Positions 21,820 through 33,199 of a stretch of DNA of 64,000 nt are shown here, in pieces; the first letter of the stretch is position 1, and each line of letters begins with the position of its first letter. Origin of the DNA: Cenococcum geophilum 1.58 (lineage: Eukaryota; Ascomycota; Dothideomycetes; Gloniales; Gloniaceae); the NCBI GenBank assembly GCA_001692895.1, contig KV748196.1, forward strand, positions 744,001-808,000. Direction: 5' to 3'. A model generated the notes under the pieces. The model worked only from the letters and a program-made list of their open reading frames with translations. It had not been told where the DNA came from and did no database searches. A program made the translations under genes and the position numbers.

Positions 21820-24800
21820 TTAGTGCGCACCGGCGCCAAGCACGGTCTCCGCCAGCGCCCAAAGGGCGAAGACTTTCCCTTGCTCTAAGTGCAGGAATTG
21901 CAGGGTCTGGTCGCGTCCCTTCCTTCCACGTATTTCTTCTACCTCGTACCGGTCCTCTTGGTCCCCTTTATCGTCTAGCTTAATAGGCCCTGGTAGAGGG
22001 TCTCTAGTAGTGCCCTTACGTTGTTTGTATAGCTCTAGCAAGCTAATATAGAACACTGGGTGAATACGGTAAGACGTAGGTAGATATAGCCGGTATGCTT
22101 GCTTTCCGACTGGTTTAGCTATACTAAAAGGTCTAATAAAGCGTGCTGTAAGCTTTTTACTTGGCCTTTTTAGTTTAAGGTTCTTAGTTAATAGCAAGAC
22201 TAGATCCCCTACTTTGTATGCCTATAGTTAGTGATAATGATTATAGTATTTCGCCTACGCCTTGGCAGCGTGTTCCTAGCGTTTTGCTAGCGCCTCGCGT
22301 TTAAGGGATATTCTTTTAATCCTCTCAGAGGCGGCTAGAATAGAGCTACTATTGTCCGCCTAGACCTTGTATTCTAGATGGGGGTGAAACCTATAGTAGG
22401 TATAGAACGGGCTTATACCCGTCGTGCTATATTTAGCATTATTATAGGCGAATTCGGCTAGCAATAAAAGGCCTGCCTAGTTGCTTTGCTTTTTATTATA
22501 GAATACACGGAGGTAATACTCTAAGGTTTGGTTCTGGCGTTCTATTTACCCGTCTATTTACGGGTAAAAGGCCATACTTAGCCTACGTTTAATCTTTGTA
22601 GTAAAGCATAGCTCCAACCAGAACTTACTAGTAAAGATACTGCCTTAATTAGATATAATCCCCCTAGGGGCTCTAAAACGGCGTACTACTTCGTTAAGGA
22701 AGAGATCCGCAAGTTTGGTTATAGTAATAGTTTTTACTATAGGTAGATATAAGGCCATCTTAGTATAGCGGTTGACTATTATATATATTGTATTATACAC
22801 CTTCTCGCCTTATTTGCTAGGCGGTAGGCCTATAATAAAGTCCATTATAATCTTCTGCCACAGCTAATCTGGGCAAGGCAGCGCTTAGAGCTCGCTATAA
22901 GGGCGATATTAAGGCGTACGTATACGCTAGTATAGATTATAGGTAGAGATATAGTTTATAACGTCCGCAGTTATACTAAGCCAGTAGTACTTACGCGAGA
23001 GTAAATCTAGAGTCTTTTTCTTACTAAAGTGCCCAGCTAGGGTATTATCGTAGTAGATCTATAGGGGTTCTATATAAACCGCTAGGTCTAGGGGCATATA
23101 TAGCCTCCCGCGGTGATAAAGTAGTCTAGCGGAATTAAACTGCTACACTAGCTTTAAGCAGGCGCGTTGACGGCATCTCGTAGTATCTACGCTGTCGCTG
23201 CGCTTTTGTAGTATAAAGTCATCTTTAGTCTAAAGTCCTTTAATAAGCTCGACGACTGTTTCCGTACTGGACTTGTAAGCACTCTCTTAAGTACTAGCTT
23301 CTCTAACTTGGGTCCTTATTATACGCTGCTTAACGGCATACGTATAGGTTGCCCAGTCGAACCGTAATGCTATATAGCCTAAGCGTACCGCCGTCGGGTC
23401 GCTGGCTTATAGCCGTAAAAACGACACCTCTATAGAAGGCTCGTTTTCTTGTACACCTAATAGGACTTTTACCTTAGGTTAGTGGCCCTATATTCCCAAA
23501 GTCCTTTAGAGTAATAGTAGCATAGTGTCTTCTTCTAGCGGACCCCCTGCGCCTAGGGGTTACCTTAACGGCACGTCTGCGGGGTTTGTTTTTCCCGCCC
23601 TATACTTAATTACAAAGTTATAGATAGCTAATACTATAGCCTATCTGGCCTGCCGTCCATTAAGGGCTTTTACTTTCATAAAACCCTTTAGATTATTATA
23701 ATCTGTGAGTACTTCTAGGCGGCTTAATAGCCCCTTAATATAGTGTCTCCAATACTTAAAAGCCTCTATAATAGCTAGTAGCTCCTAATTATAAGTCTTA
23801 TAATTGCGCTCTACTAGCGAAAGCTTCCTAAACTAGAAGGCTATTAGATACTAAAGGCTATCTTTAAACAGCTATAATATAATTACTGCTAGGCCTTATA
23901 TAGAGGCATTAGTCTCTAACTAGGTTAGTAAGCCTGGCGTATAGTGTTATAGGAGCGGCGCCGTTGTAAAGGCGTTATAGAGCTGGCGTATTGCCTACTC
24001 TACCTCTTTTGGCTAACTAAAAGGCCTAGCTTTACGGCCGTTCTTTGCTCCCTTAAGGAGATTAGTAATAGGCTTCGTAATAGTAGAGTACTTATAGATA
24101 AACTGGCGATAGAAGTTAGCAAAACCTTAAAAGACCTAGACATCCCTATAGGATTAAGGGCTCTCCTACTTAGTAATAGCTTCTACCCAGCTAGGATCTA
24201 TTGCTACGCCTTTAGGACTAATAATATATCCTAGAAACTTAACCTCTTATATACTAAACCTGCACTTCTTAAGGTTTGTATATAGTTAATATTGCCGCAA
24301 CCTATATAGCACTTCTAGTACGTGGCGCCAGTATTCCTCTGGATTTTTAGAGAAAATTAGAATATTATTAAGGTAGACTATATAGAAGACGTCTACTAGT
24401 CCTAATAAGGCCCGATTAATATAGCCCTAAAAGGTCACTAGTCTATTAGTTAGCCTAAAAGGCAAAACCAAATACTTAAAGTGGCCGTAACGCGTACGGA
24501 ACGCTGTTTTCTACTTATCGCCCCAATGGATACGAAGGCGGTAATACGTATTTATTAGGTCTAACTTAGTAAAGATCTTAAAACCTACTAAGTAGTCCAA
24601 GGTCTTACTAACTAATAGTAGTGCAAGATAATTCTTAATTGTCACCTTATTAAGGCCTCTATAGTCTATATAGAGCTATAGCTTCCTATCTTTTTTAGGT
24701 ATAAATAGGACAGGTGCCCCTACGGGACTAGTACTTGGTTAAATTTAACCTTTAGCTAAGGCGTTATTTAAGTACTCCCTTAGTACCTTTAGCTCCTTAA

Positions 24801-26645
24801 CTAAGAGGTTATAGAGCGGTCTATATAGGACCTCCTGTCCCTCTTCTAGGTTAATAGTATAGTCGCCCTAGTGGTGTTAGGGTAGCTTTCCTACTTTCTT
24901 ATATAAGAAGATATCGCTAGCTTCTTTTAACTATAAGGGAAGGACCGGTAAGCTGCCGTTGTCTTATTTACTAGGCATTAATCTAGCAATTACTAGGGCG
25001 AAGACCCTAGATTCCCTCTAGAAAGACTCCGCGAAACCCTTAGGGGTTTATAGCAACAGGGACAAGCCGTCTAGCTTCTATCGCCACGCCTTCGCCTCGC
25101 AGTTAATAAGAAGTTAGGCCTTCTTTAACCCCGGTATACCTAGGGTAATAGTAGGGGATACGTTAGCCATTCTATAGCAGATAAGGGTTACTTCCCTAAT
25201 CCTGCCCTAGCTATCCTTTATTTGTAATAGTACCTTATAGGCTTTATAGCAATATGCCTAAGTTTTATTTAACTAGGAGTAGGTAGGTAATTCTACGTCT
25301 AGTGTCTTAAAGTTACACTCCATTGCAAATCACTAATTAATTACATTTACTTCGGCGCCGAGATTAAGCATTACTAAGGTCTCTTTCTAAGTCTACTGGG
25401 ATAGGACTTCTCCTAAGACAGTAATAGCTTCCTTACAATCTAGTGGTAGCTTACGCCCTATAGGTGTGAGGGGCTCCAAGGGCGCCTGCCTTTTCCTAGC
25501 ATAGAGATGGTGTTTACGGTGCTTGGTGGCGGCTGCTATTACTGTTACTACTCCAGGCATTTTCGCCACCAATATCCTGGCTTACTATAATTTTTATAGT
25601 TTCCTTTAGGCTAAGTCGAACCCCCGGCGGTATTACTTTACCCCACTATCAAGTCGCCAGTAGTGGTTTTGGAGTCTATTCTCTCTAAGTTACCTAACTA
25701 GGTGGTCTTTATATTCGAGTTTACGGCGCGCCTATTGCTTCTACCCTATAGGGCGCTTGCGCTCTTCTAGTTTTCCTCTAATAGGGCAGCTAGGGAAACT
25801 AGCTGGTCTTAAGTTTAAGGGAATTCTTAATAGTTGGTAATAGCAACCCGTAGCTCTGGCCGCAGCTTCGCGAATAGATATATTATTAAATACTTTATAT
25901 TATAAGGAGGGTTTATTTGCGCTTCTAAAGAGGTTAAGTAAGCAGTAAATTTGTTTACTAGTTAATCGGTTCGCTGTATTGCCCTTAAATAGGTTAGGGC
26001 TATATAGAGTTCTTAATTAATAGGACTTTTGATCTAGTTAAGTAGGAATTCCATAAGCTCCTCCTAGGTAAACTACGTGTCTAGGTAGTTATCTTCATAC
26101 TGCAGCCAAAGGGTTTAGTTGGTCCCCTTTATATATTACATAGTAAACGCAACTTTAGTATCCTTATCCGCAAAGCCGTTATACTCTAGGCGGAACGCCA
26201 GCTTTAAGCTATCGCGGAAGTCTTGGTGCTCTTATATGGTCTTACTATAATATAGAGCAATCTTTTCTATTTTAACGGCCCGTTTTAACGGAGCGCCTAT
26301 TATATCAGTAGCCTTTCGCTTAAGGTTTGGACGTATTTAGCTACCATCTAAGTACTCTAATGGGATAGTTTAAGGTTGTAGATCTGGGTTAGGAACAGGA
26401 GTTGACGTCACCTTGCCGCGTTAACGCCGTCTTAGCACTTCTACCTCTTCTTTAAGCAAGTGTAGTTTTCTTTACTCTAGGAGTTGTAGCTTCTTGTTCT
26501 CTAGCCGTTGTATTTCTTCCTATATATCCCCTTTGCCTATAGCTTCCAGTTCTATCTAGGACGATATAGGTTCGCCTATATTATTCTGGGGCCGATCCCT
26601 AGTCTTAGTAGTACGCACTATGCTAGTACGCCCGCGTCTCGCCAT
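21820..26645 (-). pseudogene. Gy2 gag-pol polyprotein, RIP-inactivated
   Basis: Gag starts at 26,645 (MARRGRTSIVRTTKTRDRPQ), 137 bp inside the 5' LTR. It has a Leu/Glu-rich predicted coiled coil (ENKKLQLLE … LHLLKEEVEVLRRR) and then a capsid-like stretch with LKLAFRLEYNGFADKDTKVA. The reverse transcriptase region carries VFYIVYLNNILIFSKNPEEY at about 24,340-24,390, the YLDD box mutated to YLNN. At the C-terminus an uninterrupted 125-codon stretch (22,197-21,820) reads as the integrase C-terminal domain (RFIRPFSIAKPVGKQAYRL, RIHPVFYISLLELY) followed by a short chromodomain-like segment (YEVEEIRGRKGRDQTLQFLH). This places it among chromoviruses, whose chromodomain targets heterochromatin. Most stops are TAG at expected Gln/Trp sites. 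The reading frame before 21,820 is lost in the last 40 codons. Confidence 0.88.
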
Positions 26646-26781
26646 TAGGTCAATAGGCTGCGATATAGTTAATAAATATAGGTCGTCTTCTCGACAGAGG
26701 GTTGCTGCTACGTAGTTGTGGCCTTAGTAGACCGCTATGTTGTTAGGCCACTACCCCTAAAAAGGGATGAGAATTTAGTAC

Positions 26782-26984
26782 TGTTAGGACGCTAAGGTCC
26801 TTAGGGTATGTAGTAACGTGATAATAGTAACGGGATGCGAAGAGTATCTGGTTCTTAATGAAGTAGAACTGTAGAACTGAATTCTGCTATTCTCTGATGC
26901 GGGGCGACTACGTTTTGTAGGCGCCTCGCCTGCGCCTCGCCTGCGCTAAGCCGGTTACGGCTAGTGCGTCTCTATGGCCTAACA
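26782..26984 (-). repeat. Gy2 5' LTR
   Basis: The 203-bp partner of 20,883-21,085. The minus-strand sequence GTACTAAATTCTCATCCC follows it as a candidate primer-binding site. I cannot assign a tRNA. Confidence 0.95.
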
Positions 26985-28660
26985 GCTTTATAGTAGTAGG
27001 TTATATTTCTTAGCTATATCTGCTATATAGTCCGCTATTACCTTTTCTAAGATTTTACTAAGGGTATTTTCTAAGGTAATAGGGTAGTAGCTTCCTAAGA
27101 TTAAGTAATCTGCTTTACTTTCTTTCTATAGAATAACCGTTGTTATAGATCTTCTAAGTTGTGGGTAGTAGCCTATAGTAAAGTATACCCTAGCTATATC
27201 TATAAGCTAGGGTGCTATAAATGGTCTATAGGTTTTTAAGGCCTTATTTAGAATCCTATCTAGTCCTAGTACTATATTATTTAAAAGGCGGCTAATAGTT
27301 CTAGCCATTTCCTCTATTATTATATCGCTGTCAACCCTTAGGTAAGTTACTAGTGTTTTACCTATAATATTACTAAGGTCTACTAGAGCCGGTTAGGGGA
27401 AGAACCTCTTTATAAGGATCTTTGCCTTTTTATTATTATTATTAGTAGTCTATAATTCCCCTACTCTTTATAGGGGTAATAGGTATAAGTCTTTTACTAG
27501 GCGCCCTATCTTTTTTATTATCTATTTTACTATAGCCTAAAGGCCCTTATTATAGGGGAGGCTTAGGTTAAAAGTGTGCTTATTTATAAACCGTCTCTAG
27601 TTATTCCTTACTTCTTTCTTTAGGGTATTCTTTAACTAGTTTCTCGTGTCTTTATATCATCTCTTGTTTTTAGGGTTATAGCTACTTATATATTTCCTTC
27701 TTACTTATTATTAGCTAGTAATAAGAACTGTGTATTATGTGGACTATATATATTATATATAGGGGCCCGGTTTTAAGACTAGGTAGTGCTTTTCTAACCT
27801 ATTTTTAATCGCTGCCTAGATTCTTTCTAGTCTTTAGTTAATTTCCTTAGGGGTAGCTAATAAGCCTTACTTATTTAGAATTGGGTGGATTTCTTCTAGG
27901 TCTTAAAGTTATTATTTAACTATATTAAGGAAACTGTTTGTCTTAAGCTTCCTTATTACATATCTTTTACTACTTAGTTACGCCTTAATATCCAAATCTA
28001 GCTATATCTAGATAGGGATATAGTCTAAGGCGAGTGCCTATTCTTCTTTAGGGTTATACTTTTTAAGTCTCTAATATAGGCCTTTGTCTATAAATATAAG
28101 GTTAATTATACTTTTAGAGGTTCCTTATTACTATATAGTTGCTCCTAGGGGGGTAGCTAACTTAAGGCCCTAGGTGTCTATAGCTCTTAGTAGGCACTTT
28201 ACCTATTAATTAGCAGTAATATAGATACCCTTCTACCACGGGTGGTGGAGGTTTATATCTCCTAATAGGATAGACTCTATACCTTTGGTTTTTAGCAAGC
28301 TTATTACTAATATAATATTCTCTATTTATAGGACCCCTTTAACCCTAGGGTTATATATATTAATAATTTATACCGGTCCCCTATATATCTAGATTATTAT
28401 AACTATAATATCTAGGTTAACTGCCTGCTATAACTATAAGGATAGGCTAATAGCCTTACTAATTATAAAGCATACGCGTATAGCTACTTTTGGTTTATAT
28501 AGGAGCTAGAATCCTTAGGGGCAGTATATTAATTATATATAGGTATTATAGTACGGCTCTTATATAGCAAGGATATAGTATTTCTTTAGGTCTAGACTGT
28601 CTAATAAAGGCCTTATAAGACGGTGGTTTATATTGCCGCAGTTATACTATATAATGAATA
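26985..28660 (-). pseudogene. LINE-b ORF2 N-terminal half (endonuclease and RT start)
   Basis: ORF2 carries an endonuclease that nicks the target and a reverse transcriptase. The minus strand from about 28,660 reads YNCGNINHRLIRPLLDSLD and then AI.EPYYNTYI, the opening of an endonuclease/exonuclease/phosphatase domain. At about 28,220-28,280 it reads GDINLHHPWW, the later catalytic motif. The frame then runs towards the RT domain and is cut at 26,985 by Gy2, resuming at 20,882. Stops are predominantly TAG. Confidence 0.85.
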
Positions 28661-29169
28661 GGTGGCGGACCCCCGGCAAGGGTCCTTTGCCTCTCCTTTA
28701 TTTCTTACTTCTTCTATTTTTACTTTCTCTAGGATATTTAGAACTTTTATCTCTTATATTTATACCCTAGTTACTACTTATTTTATATAGAGCTTTCTAT
28801 TCCTATATTTTATATTCCTACTAGCACTTTTATATCTAAATCTGTTATTATCTCTAGTTTCTCCCCTATTCTTACTAGCTAGCTATACGCCCTTTATAGG
28901 TCGGCTGTAAATATTATATTTGCCGCGTTAAATCTAATTCTTAATTATCCTGGTCTTAAGCTTACTATAGCTGTCTATAGGGGTCTTCCTACTAGGCGTC
29001 CTCTCCCTTATATCCCCTATAACCCTTATATCCCTATACGGTTTAGTAATATTACGCGGCGCCACTTCTGGCCCGTTAAGGCTTAGAATAGCTAGCCTAG
29101 CCCCCTAGTACTAAAGGTAGGAAACGCTAGGAAGGCACCTATATCCCCCTAGCTTATTACTTATTGTTT

Positions 29170-30505
29170 CCATTTATATAACCTAGCGTATAGTTATTCC
29201 CATAGCTATTAAGCCCTTACCTTCCGCCTCCTATATTTAATGCAGTCTTCTCTCTCCTACGCCTTATATATGCTTTGGTGGCAGTTTACGCATTTTATTT
29301 AATCTTAATTTAAGCAGTGTTTTATATTATAGGGGCCTATATAGTGGCCGTAGCACACCTATACTATATATATGGATTAGGTATGTCCCCATTATATATA
29401 GCGGTAGCATTATTCTAGGCGTAGTCTGTAGTTATAGAGCCTTGCGTTGTATATAAGGCCATTTATAATTATTTCTTTTTAAATAAGGAGTTTTTGCATT
29501 CCTAGTATATATATACTAACAATAAGGGAGCTATGCGTTTAACTAGCGTCTCCCTAATAAGTCTCTAGCGACCCTTATATCCTTTTATTATTCTTATTAT
29601 TTGCTTAGTTTACATTTTCCTATTAAAGCTATTAGATTTGGGTAATCTTAAGGCCTAGTATAAGGCGTTCTGTATGTTTTACTATCTCCTATATAGTTAC
29701 TATATTATCCGCCTAGCGTCCCTTTTCTACCCTAAAGCTTATAGAAACTGCTAGGACTTTAACTAGGTAGTCTTTACGGAGCACTTTTATGCTAATACGT
29801 TCTCCTAGCCTATCCCCTACCCTTATAGCTTATTTCTTTACTTATTAGTCCTTTAGGGTAATTCTAATGTCTCTACTTTTAAGGTGTTAGACTATAACTA
29901 CGTCATAAACCTCTTTATAAATCTTTATAAGGACTTCTATTTCTAATTATCCCCTAAGCCCCTCTACTTTTTCTATATTTGGTTATATTATAATTATATA
30001 CCCAGTTATTATCTTAAGGGGGGTAGGTTTCCTATACTATAGAAGCGCGGCTATAGCGGCCTAGGTGCGGTTCGCCGGTAAAGGGGGTTATTATTTATTT
30101 TTAATTTTGCTTAGCCGTTAGAGGATTTAATTAAGGGTTTACTAAAGGGGCGCCTAAGGTTTACTAGACTGGCGGAGCTATTCTACTAGCTATATTAGTT
30201 CGTTATAGCTAATAGTTACTCCCCTATAATTCTGGATACTAGACGCGTCTAATAGGCTTTATATTTTATTAGATGCCTTCTTAATAGAGGTATTTCCGCT
30301 TTATAGTGTGGTATTCGCCCATCTTTATTATAGAGGGCCGTTGTTAGGCGTGGATCTGGCGGTTACATATAAGTGCGAGCCACCATTAGTTAACGTGTGC
30401 CTCCCCTGCGATATATATATCTTAGGGGGATTCTCTAGGTATTTTTTAGGGTTTTTTTTAGTTGGTTTTAGTCTTTTTAGGCCGGGTATAGTAAGAGCTC
30501 CTTTT
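29170..30505 (-). pseudogene. LINE-b ORF1 (gag-like, zinc knuckle)
   Basis: ORF1 proteins of Tad-type LINEs bind element RNA. The 3' part of this region (about 29,270-29,370, minus strand) reads VCYGHYIGPYNIKHC followed by IKCVNCH, a tandem zinc-knuckle arrangement, broken by TAG/TAA stops. Most of the frame upstream is low in complexity. The same region occurs in LINE-c (46,310-47,640) and in the truncated LINE-d (49,316-50,645). The short plus-strand frames at 30,308-30,577 and 47,436-47,654 are shadows of its 5' end. Confidence 0.65.
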
Positions 30506-30682
30506 ATAAGTATAATATATAAGTATATTACTAGTAAGGAATATTATCTTACTATTATAGGTTCCTTAGAAGTATAAAGTAAGGTAATTTATAAATACGC
30601 TGCTTTTAGCAGCGCCTATAGTATTATAGAGATGTAGAATTAGTTATAGGCTAAGCGTTAGTAGTAAAAAGGCGCAACGTAA

Positions 30683-30875
30683 TGTTATGGAATGTGGGCA
30701 GTGGCTATAGAGCGTATATATTCGAGGAGTCTATAAGACGTTGCGCGATCGATCGTAAGGGTCGAGGGCGTAAGGAGGTGATATACCTACGCGTAGCTGA
30801 TATAAGCTATACGCGAGGTATACGCGAGAGCACGGGGCTCTCCTATAGAGGCCCTTATAGTGGGGTTCTATAATA
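30683..30875 (-). repeat. Gy1 5' LTR
   Basis: The 193-bp partner of 12,852-13,044. The 63-codon open frame across it is not a gene. A minus-strand sequence TTACGTTGCGCCTTTTTAC lies directly inside the LTR where a primer-binding site belongs. I do not recognise the matching tRNA. Confidence 0.92.
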
Positions 30876-30994
30876 TAGGACTAGATAGGATTTTAAATAA
30901 GGCCTTAAAGACCTATAGACTACTTATAGTATTTTAGCTTATAGATATAGCTAGAGTATACTTTACTATAGGCTATTACCTATAACTTAAAAGA
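30876..30994 (+). pseudogene. LINE-a, RT region, last visible piece
   Basis: From the second copy of TAGGA the sequence resumes LINE-a (GGCCTTAAAGACCTATAGAC and on through TAGCTTATAGATATAGC), matching the reverse complement of LINE-b at about 27,145-27,260. It ends at 30,994 where TGTAACGGG of Gy3 begins. I could not find the rest of LINE-a to the right; it is deleted or outside the window. Confidence 0.85.
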
Positions 30995-33185
30995 TGTAAC
31001 GGGATTAGCCTAGTTATAGTGGGAATGTCTTAGTAAAGTACTTAATAGATAAATTCTAACGCTTTAACTAAATTCTACTAAGTTCTACTAGATTAATTAA
31101 ATTCTACTAAAGTTAGTTAAAGACCGCGTATATATGTGCGTATATATTAACTACTAAGACCCCTAACTATTTAATATATAACTCTCTTGTTATTCCTTTC
31201 TCCTTTTTATATAATATCTTGTTCTTAGTAAGAGCTATATACCCTTAGATTTAGATAAAATTTATATTATTTCTTTAAATCTTCCCTAAAGTCTCTTTAC
31301 GCCCTTATATTACGTTACGTTAAAATAACTACTATTAAAATAGCAAACGAACTTAAACCCCTTGCGTTAACTATAATGCAATAGTCTTTTATAGATGCTT
31401 TAGCCTAATAGCAAGTGATATTAAAAGCTTAGTACTAGTAATTAATGGGAGTAATCTATAAAGAGCTTCGTAACCTTAAAGCACTTATATTAAAGACCCT
31501 AATAGTAATACCTATAAACGAAATTAAAATAACTATATATAAACCTAACCTGTTAAATATAAACCTTAAACTAATAATAGTAGCTTAACCCGTACCTATA
31601 ATAAACCTAATACCTACTATAAAATCTAAAAAACTCCCTAACCTTCTAATATTTAATAAAAATAAAAATAACCTATATCCCTTTATAACTAAGCTCCGTC
31701 TTAAACTTTTAATAATTTATAACTAATACTCTACTAAAGCTAGTAAGATTAGCTATAGAATGTCTTATTTAAGTAAAGACGCTATATAAACTATAGACCT
31801 ATTCTTTTATAATAGCACCTTCGTTAATTTTAAAATCTTTATCTCTCTATTAAAATAAATATATAATAATACTAGCTGTAAATATATAGCTATTACTAAA
31901 CTTAAAACCCTATAATAATAGAACCGAGACTTTACCAGCTTCTTTTTAGAATTTTTAGGCCTTATTAGTAAACTAGATTAGAATAAAGCCGCTAGAGTTA
32001 CTGCTCTCTGTTAAGCTATTTTAAATAAAATTAGAGTATAGTTAGTAGGTAGAGAACTGCTAAAGGACTTACCCAAATTTGCTATAATATATTAACGAAT
32101 TAATAAGAACCTTTAATATAATAAATAGACTCGTTTTCTAAAGCTAACTATATCTTATATTTAAAACTTTATAAAACTAGTATATACCCTAAAGCGCGAT
32201 CTGTTTCTAAGACCTAAGAGCCCTATATATAACCCTATAGACCTTAATACCACCTAATTCTATATACCCTTAGGAACTAATAAATAAAGAACTTAAGCTA
32301 TAAATGGAGAATGCTTTAGATGCGGTAAAAAGGGATATATTTAAAGGAATTATTAAACTTACCCTTTTAAAAAGGTCCGCCGTAGTTCCTTCTAATTCTT
32401 AAATTATACTCGGTTACTATAAAGTATCTCGTCTTTAGTTAGCTTAGAAAATAAATTATCCTAAGGCTAAGTTACGCCTTAGGATAAGAAATGGAAGAGT
32501 ATAAGTATCTAGGCTTTTTTAATACTAATATATAATACAACTCCCTTAATATAATTAGCAAAATTTAAACACTTAAAAAATAAAAGGAAGTATAAATTCT
32601 TATAGATAGTGGAGCTACTAGTATAGGCTTTATTAATATAAACTATGCGAAAACTTAAAGCTTAAATTTAAAGAAACTTAATAAGCCCTAAGGCCTATAA
32701 GGCTTTAATGGTAAGCCTTTAATATACAGTAAATTAACATACTACGCTTTTATAAAGATATAAATAAGCAAATACCTTAAATATATTTCCCTATTTATAA
32801 TACCCTTAAAGTATTATAAGGTAATACTTAGATATAGATAGCTAAAATAATATAACTCTTTAATTAGCTAGGCTAAAGAAATATTAAAATTCCGTATAAC
32901 CTACTGCCGAAATTATTACTTAAAATACCACTTACCCTATAAATATACACACAACTATTTAAATTTAATATAATATAAATTGCCCTTACTATAAACCTTA
33001 AACTAATATAATAAAGTTATAACTACTAATTATAGTAAAGAATGCGAAGATAATATATTAAAACCCCTTAAAATTTATATAATATAAGCTATACCCTTTT
33101 ATTTATTAGCAAGAAAATAAAACTATAAGATCTTTACTATAATACTAAAAGATATTAAGAAGGCGTTAGAACTAAAGTAATATAT
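30995..33185 (+). pseudogene. Gy3: Ty3/Gypsy LTR element, 5' part (LTR, gag, protease)
   Basis: The left end TGTAACGGGATTAGCC is a probable LTR start inside LINE-a. The LTR runs to about 31,315, where the sequence reads ATTACGTTACG, and contains a TATA-like TTTTATATAATATC. A gag-like frame follows from about 31,330. A zinc knuckle CFRCGKKGYI.RN (32,312-32,350) has the CCHC His and last Cys replaced by Tyr. The protease active site is intact as LIDSGATS at 32,599-32,622. The TAA/TAG stops throughout show RIP. LINE-c enters at 33,185 (TSD 33,170-33,185), and the RT continues at 47,685. Confidence 0.8.
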
Positions 33186-33199
33186 ATATATATATTATT

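Larger units (their letters stand above)
20883..26984 (-). mobile_element. Gy2: Ty3/Gypsy chromovirus-type LTR retrotransposon
   Basis: The element is 6,102 bp with 203-bp LTRs (20,883-21,085 and 26,782-26,984) beginning TGTTAGGACGC and ending GGCCTAACA. The TSD is GCTTT (20,878-20,882 and 26,985-26,989). The unoccupied site is visible in LINE-c near 35,208, which reads straight through. A polypurine tract AAGAAGGGGGGGG (minus strand) abuts the left LTR at 21,086-21,105. I counted about 11 differences between the LTRs, all transitions. It is one of the youngest insertions in the stack. Confidence 0.95.
18856..30530 (-). mobile_element. LINE-b: Tad1-like non-LTR retrotransposon, split by Gy2
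   Basis: It is flanked by the 16-bp duplication CTAGTAAGGAATATTA (18,840-18,855 and 30,531-30,546). The 3' end lies at the left and terminates in an ATT/AAT microsatellite, as Tad-like elements do. Without Gy2 and its TSD the element is about 5,568 bp, within 10 bp of LINE-c (about 5,558 bp), so both look full length. It sits inside Gy1. Confidence 0.9.
12852..30875 (-). mobile_element. Gy1: Ty3/Gypsy LTR retrotransposon split by LINE-b
   Basis: LTRs of 193 bp at 12,852-13,044 and 30,683-30,875 start TGTTAT and end GTTC..TAATA (ancestrally TG…CA). They are flanked by the duplicated pentamer TAGGA (12,847-12,851 and 30,876-30,880), and the interrupted LINE-a is restored across it. A polypurine tract (minus strand AGGAGGGGGGTAG, at 13,045-13,058) abuts the left LTR, so transcription ran on the minus strand. 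The element interior is 13,045-18,839 plus 30,547-30,682, with LINE-b between. Confidence 0.9.

Noticed and set aside
30682-30873. 63-codon open frame (MLWNVGSGYRAY…)
   Set aside because: It coincides almost exactly with the 193-bp LTR of Gy1; the frame is an accident of LTR sequence.
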